Of a DNA stretch of 8,363 nt, positions 6,301 to 8,363 are shown piece after piece. Origin of the DNA: Bacteroidota bacterium (lineage in GTDB: Bacteria > Bacteroidota > Bacteroidia > UKL13-3); assembly GCA_947462865.1 (NCBI GenBank), contig CANHRW010000080.1, positions 1 to 8,363 of the forward strand, written 5' to 3'. Position 1 is the first letter of the stretch. Each line of letters starts with the position of its first letter. A program made the translations under genes and the position numbers. Under the pieces are notes generated by a model. The model did no database searches. It was not told the origin of the DNA and saw only the letters and a program-made list of their open reading frames with translations.

Positions 6301-7673
6301 CTACTTTCGGAGATTCTGTATTTGGAAATTTGCTTTTGAATTCAATTCCAATTGACAACCCTATTGACGTACAAATTAGTCCGAGGAAAAGTGGAGTAAA
6401 CATACGTTTACGTTGGATACCTGTTTGTAATTCAATTGGCAACGACACACTTAAGTTATTAATTGGTGTAAACGATAACCATTGTCCATTTGTGAACAAT
6501 GCAAGTAAATTGATTCAGTTTATAGTAAAACCCTTACCCCAATTGGGCATTGGAGAAATGGGCTGTGCCAAACAAATTGAAAACAATGAATTGATACTCA
6601 ACTGGACCCAACTACCCAATAAAAAACATGTACAATCTTTACATATTTTAGAACAAATAAATGGTGGTACAATTAAAGCACTCACCACGCTTAACGCCAC
6701 AAATTTACTGAGCTATACTGTAACTAAAGTATTTGATTGGAAGCAAAATTATTGCTATGCCATATATGCCACAGATGTGTGCAATTTACCCGGAGACACC
6801 TCACAATTCTATTGTACCATTGATCAAGACAAATTACTGTTTCCATCCCCATTTAATTTTGTGACTGTTCAAAACAATGATCAAGAAATTCATTTGAATT
6901 GGAACCCTTTAGACAGCACCAACTTTGGCGCTTATTTATTAGAAAAAAGAGCTGGAAGAACAGGTAATCAATGGTTGGCAATGGCTTCCATTAACAACCA
7001 TACCGATACCGGGTATACCGATAAAGCTGTTTGGGTTGATGACAGCTCTTATTGTTACCGAATGGCTGTTTCCAATAAATGTGGTGCCATTGGCAGCTAT
7101 GGAAAGGAAGCATGCAGTATTTTACTGAAGGGAGTTGTGTACACTTACGATTACCACGATTTAAATTGGATTCCTTATACCTATTTTATAACTGGAACCA
7201 ACCGATTCGAATTGTATAAAACAGAACCTGGAATTTATTCCGATTCTTTGTTAGCCATTAAAACCAACTGGACCTACCAACACCAAGATAGACAGCTCAA
7301 CACTGACAACGGTATCTATCAATACCAAGTTGCTGCTTTTGAAAAAGGTTTTGGACAAGGTTACAGCAGTTGGTCTAACCAAATTGAATTAATAGAACCA
7401 CCAAGTTTATTCGTACCCAATGCCATCACAGCCAATGGAGATCAATTGAATGATGTCATTAAAACCCTTCATGTATATATTAAAACCTACCAGTTTAGGT
7501 TGTACAACCGTTGGGGCGAAATGGTATGGGAAAGCACTAACAAATATGAAACTTTACCTGCCAGTTTTTTGAATAAACCTTTGGCAAATGATGTATACTT
7601 TTACGAAGTCAATTACACCGGTTGGGACAACCAATCGTATACCAAAAAAGGAAATATCAGTATCCTAAGATAA
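3345..7673 (+). CDS. Giant secreted SBBP-propeller protein with T9SS type B (CHU_C) sorting domain
   Basis: About 1442 residues, secreted by Sec and then T9SS and probably anchored at the cell surface. From TTG 3345 the N-terminus (KSILTYRL, then hydrophobic FVGLLLGLTV, then LLANG) forms a signal peptide. The same frame is open from TTG 3315, and the first in-frame ATG lies after the signal, so a non-ATG start is needed. Order: DUF7948-like region opening with FVENKGQWD (39-245); SBBP-type beta-propeller with repeated ATYLGG / DxxGNVY / NFPTTPG units (246-745) including VCAGCGGNSDFPTT (Cys708, Cys711); cadherin-like (755-860); FN3-like (862-950); second cadherin-like (955-1065); three FN3-like (1069-1352); C-terminal CHU_C domain with FVPNAITANGDQLNDV, LYNRWGEMVWE and VYFYEVNY (1356-1442). 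The family is named for gliding motility, but type B cargo includes adhesins and enzymes. No catalytic motif is seen; adhesion or surface structure is inferred. Its stop is one base from that of the convergent exonuclease. Confidence 0.9.
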   Translation: MKSILTYRLSIQFVGLLLGLTVRFNLLANGLPDQKNGIMFVENKGQWDKQILFKADIPTGKLFVAAGTLTYVFEDKATLHELSHRRTSGKAKFHAIQLKFGSKNTQPIVVKEAPSPVYFNFFKGSAENWASHVQAFQKITLKEIYPGIHLELLAKGSTVKLNYIVEPGANPNQIELVYEGANQIKLKNKGLHISTSLGEIFEDAPYAYQINNQLPENIACAIALNQNKASFKIGKYNKQKQLVIDPTQIFGTYIGSIADNFGFSATYDKDGNVYGAGTVYDYGFPASAGAYDLSFNGGYDGEAEIACDVFVSKFSADGSTLLFATYLGGQKNEQPYSLVVNPNNELLVLGSTASSNFPTTPGTFDNSYNGLNDLFVSKMSNDGTSLIASTFMGGNNEDGINGQIAYKYTTDFPLAYNYADCFRSEIICDNLGNVFFASTTQSPNFANSNAAQKTFGGGKQDGVVVKMNPNLNRVLFATFLGGTGDDAAYSLCLDANNSLYVCGSSNSNNILNSQNSHSGLIDGILGKYNANSGVLQNLVFHGTPDNDQHFFVQTDANGFPYVLGQTEGNFKTTPNAYTNLGAKQFVSKFNTSLDTILVQGTFGSNVKLPNLVPSAFMIDDCGKIYISGWGGIVNENYHLGTGNIFNLPLSVDAFQTQTDGSDFYFAVFAKNMVGLNYASYYGGNQSNEHVDGGSSRFDKKGIVYQSVCAGCGGNSDFPTTSNAHARINPAKRPNSNEGGCNLAIFKFDAKPFSHAPQFNDTLLYLTAGDTLDYAIQAIDIDADWMQIQLGGNLIGSNPPKFSLTDTTKTFGSIKAWLHFYSNCNDYKQDTFTFIVKISDNACPTSLETTKKIKIVVLAPSIEAPILTCVSSNSNQSVLLKWGLSGQLTVANQIQIFKKTNNGNYRLLTTTSDNQYIDPTNGSQFNNLICYKLVGLNNCGIPSDTSNEMCFDNSTNAQDYLAFSNLDSILMTLQVFDTLDVEFDLVSTFGDSVFGNLLLNSIPIDNPIDVQISPRKSGVNIRLRWIPVCNSIGNDTLKLLIGVNDNHCPFVNNASKLIQFIVKPLPQLGIGEMGCAKQIENNELILNWTQLPNKKHVQSLHILEQINGGTIKALTTLNATNLLSYTVTKVFDWKQNYCYAIYATDVCNLPGDTSQFYCTIDQDKLLFPSPFNFVTVQNNDQEIHLNWNPLDSTNFGAYLLEKRAGRTGNQWLAMASINNHTDTGYTDKAVWVDDSSYCYRMAVSNKCGAIGSYGKEACSILLKGVVYTYDYHDLNWIPYTYFITGTNRFELYKTEPGIYSDSLLAIKTNWTYQHQDRQLNTDNGIYQYQVAAFEKGFGQGYSSWSNQIELIEPPSLFVPNAITANGDQLNDVIKTLHVYIKTYQFRLYNRWGEMVWESTNKYETLPASFLNKPLANDVYFYEVNYTGWDNQSYTKKGNISILR

Positions 7674-7674
7674 A

Positions 7675-8363
7675 TTACTTGAATCGAGCTCTTAACTTAA
7701 TTTGAGTCAGTCTGCGTTTGGTATCTAAAGAAAAATCTCCATCTAGTATCCATTGGTAATATCCACGGTCTGTTTCCAATACCTCTTCTACCAATTTGTT
7801 GCGGTGTTTACCAAAATTAAAAACCTCTTTACCTTCTTTATTAAATACCATTCTTCCAGCCAAATCTACATTTTTGGTTTGACCAGAAAATTGGTGTAAA
7901 AATTCCATGTCGTTTTGGAGTTCTTGGTAATGGTTAATTTGTGCTTTCAATACTTCTAAAGTTGCTTTGGTATCATCTTCAGCATGGTGGGCATTTTCGA
8001 TGGTCTTGTTGCAATAAAATTTATAGGCTGCTGAGAGGTTTCTAGGCTCCATGGTATGGTAAATTCTTTGCGCATCAATGAACCTTCTGTTTTCTACATC
8101 AAAATCAATTCCCGCTCTTAAAAACTCTTCAACCAATAGTGGGAAATCAAATTTATTGGAGTTGAATCCAGCAAAATCACAGCCTTTCATAAATTCTGAC
8201 AATTCTTTTGCTACTTGATTAAAAGTTGGGGCATCTGCTACATCTGCATCGCTGATTCCATGTATTGCAGTTGAATCAGGAGGAATTGGAATACCCGGAT
8301 TGATTTTCATCACCTTCAATTCCTCCTCGCCATTGACATGAACTTTTATACAAGCTATTTCTA
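7675..8363 (-). CDS. DnaQ-like 3'-5' exonuclease (DEDDh), N-terminus off window
   Basis: The 228 C-terminal residues of a DNA polymerase III epsilon-type exonuclease are visible; the frame is open to the right edge (…EIACIKVHVNGEEE) so the start and the first catalytic motif (DxE) lie outside. Shown here are INPGIPIPPDSTAIHGISDADV, the Exo II motif in GFNSNKFDFPLL with its aspartate, and the Exo III motif HHAEDDT with the His and Asp of the DEDDh class. After the nuclease domain comes a C-terminal segment, FNFGKHRNKLVEEVLE…GYYQWILDGDF, resembling the DUF3820-type tail that Bacteroidota exonucleases of this kind often carry. The role is probably DNA repair or proofreading rather than replication, since stand-alone DnaQ-like proteins are common here. 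In-frame TTG 8319 and ATG 8310 are internal codons, not starts. Confidence 0.92.
   Translation of the reverse strand, partial: EIACIKVHVNGEEELKVMKINPGIPIPPDSTAIHGISDADVADAPTFNQVAKELSEFMKGCDFAGFNSNKFDFPLLVEEFLRAGIDFDVENRRFIDAQRIYHTMEPRNLSAAYKFYCNKTIENAHHAEDDTKATLEVLKAQINHYQELQNDMEFLHQFSGQTKNVDLAGRMVFNKEGKEVFNFGKHRNKLVEEVLETDRGYYQWILDGDFSLDTKRRLTQIKLRARFK

Overview
The window most likely comes from a low-GC member of the Bacteroidota, probably an environmental lineage of the Sphingobacteriales/Chitinophagales/Saprospirales type. The clearest sign is a very large secreted protein ending in a type B sorting domain of the type IX secretion system (T9SS), a system confined to that phylum. AT-rich intergenic DNA, starts without obvious Shine-Dalgarno sequences and TAnnTTTG-like promoter boxes fit the same assignment. 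I cannot place it to genus.

Layout, left to right. (1) 1-470, minus strand: the N-terminal 156 codons of a TIP30/HTATIP2-like NAD(P)-binding protein whose 3' end lies off the left edge. (2) A 101-bp divergent intergenic region. (3) 572-2404, plus strand: a probable two-gene operon made of an AIM24-family (TIGR00266) protein and, 24 nt later, a very well conserved 2-amino-3-carboxymuconate-6-semialdehyde decarboxylase (ACMSD), the kynurenine-pathway enzyme. (4) 2405-2499: two near-identical REP-like hairpins, the second followed by nine T and a likely terminator. (5) 2500-3220, minus strand: an AT-rich island holding a zeta-toxin-like P-loop kinase with a nonsense codon just before its Walker A motif, followed by a 49-codon overlapping gene that is intact. 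This looks like a toxin/partner module whose kinase has been inactivated. (6) 3345-7673, plus strand: a ~1440-residue secreted protein with an N-terminal DUF7948-like region, an SBBP-type beta-propeller, alternating cadherin-like and fibronectin-III-like modules, and a CHU_C/T9SS type B C-terminus. It seems to start at TTG. (7) 7675-8363, minus strand: a DnaQ-like 3'-5' exonuclease whose N-terminus lies off the right edge and whose stop codon is one base from that of gene 6.

The chromosomal genes (HTATIP2-like, AIM24, ACMSD, exonuclease) look like ordinary housekeeping or catabolic functions. The decayed zeta module with its small overlapping gene, next to the REP-like hairpins, is the accessory part and the most interesting stretch. 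Residue comparisons with human ACMSD and HTATIP2 are from memory of those proteins, not from a search.
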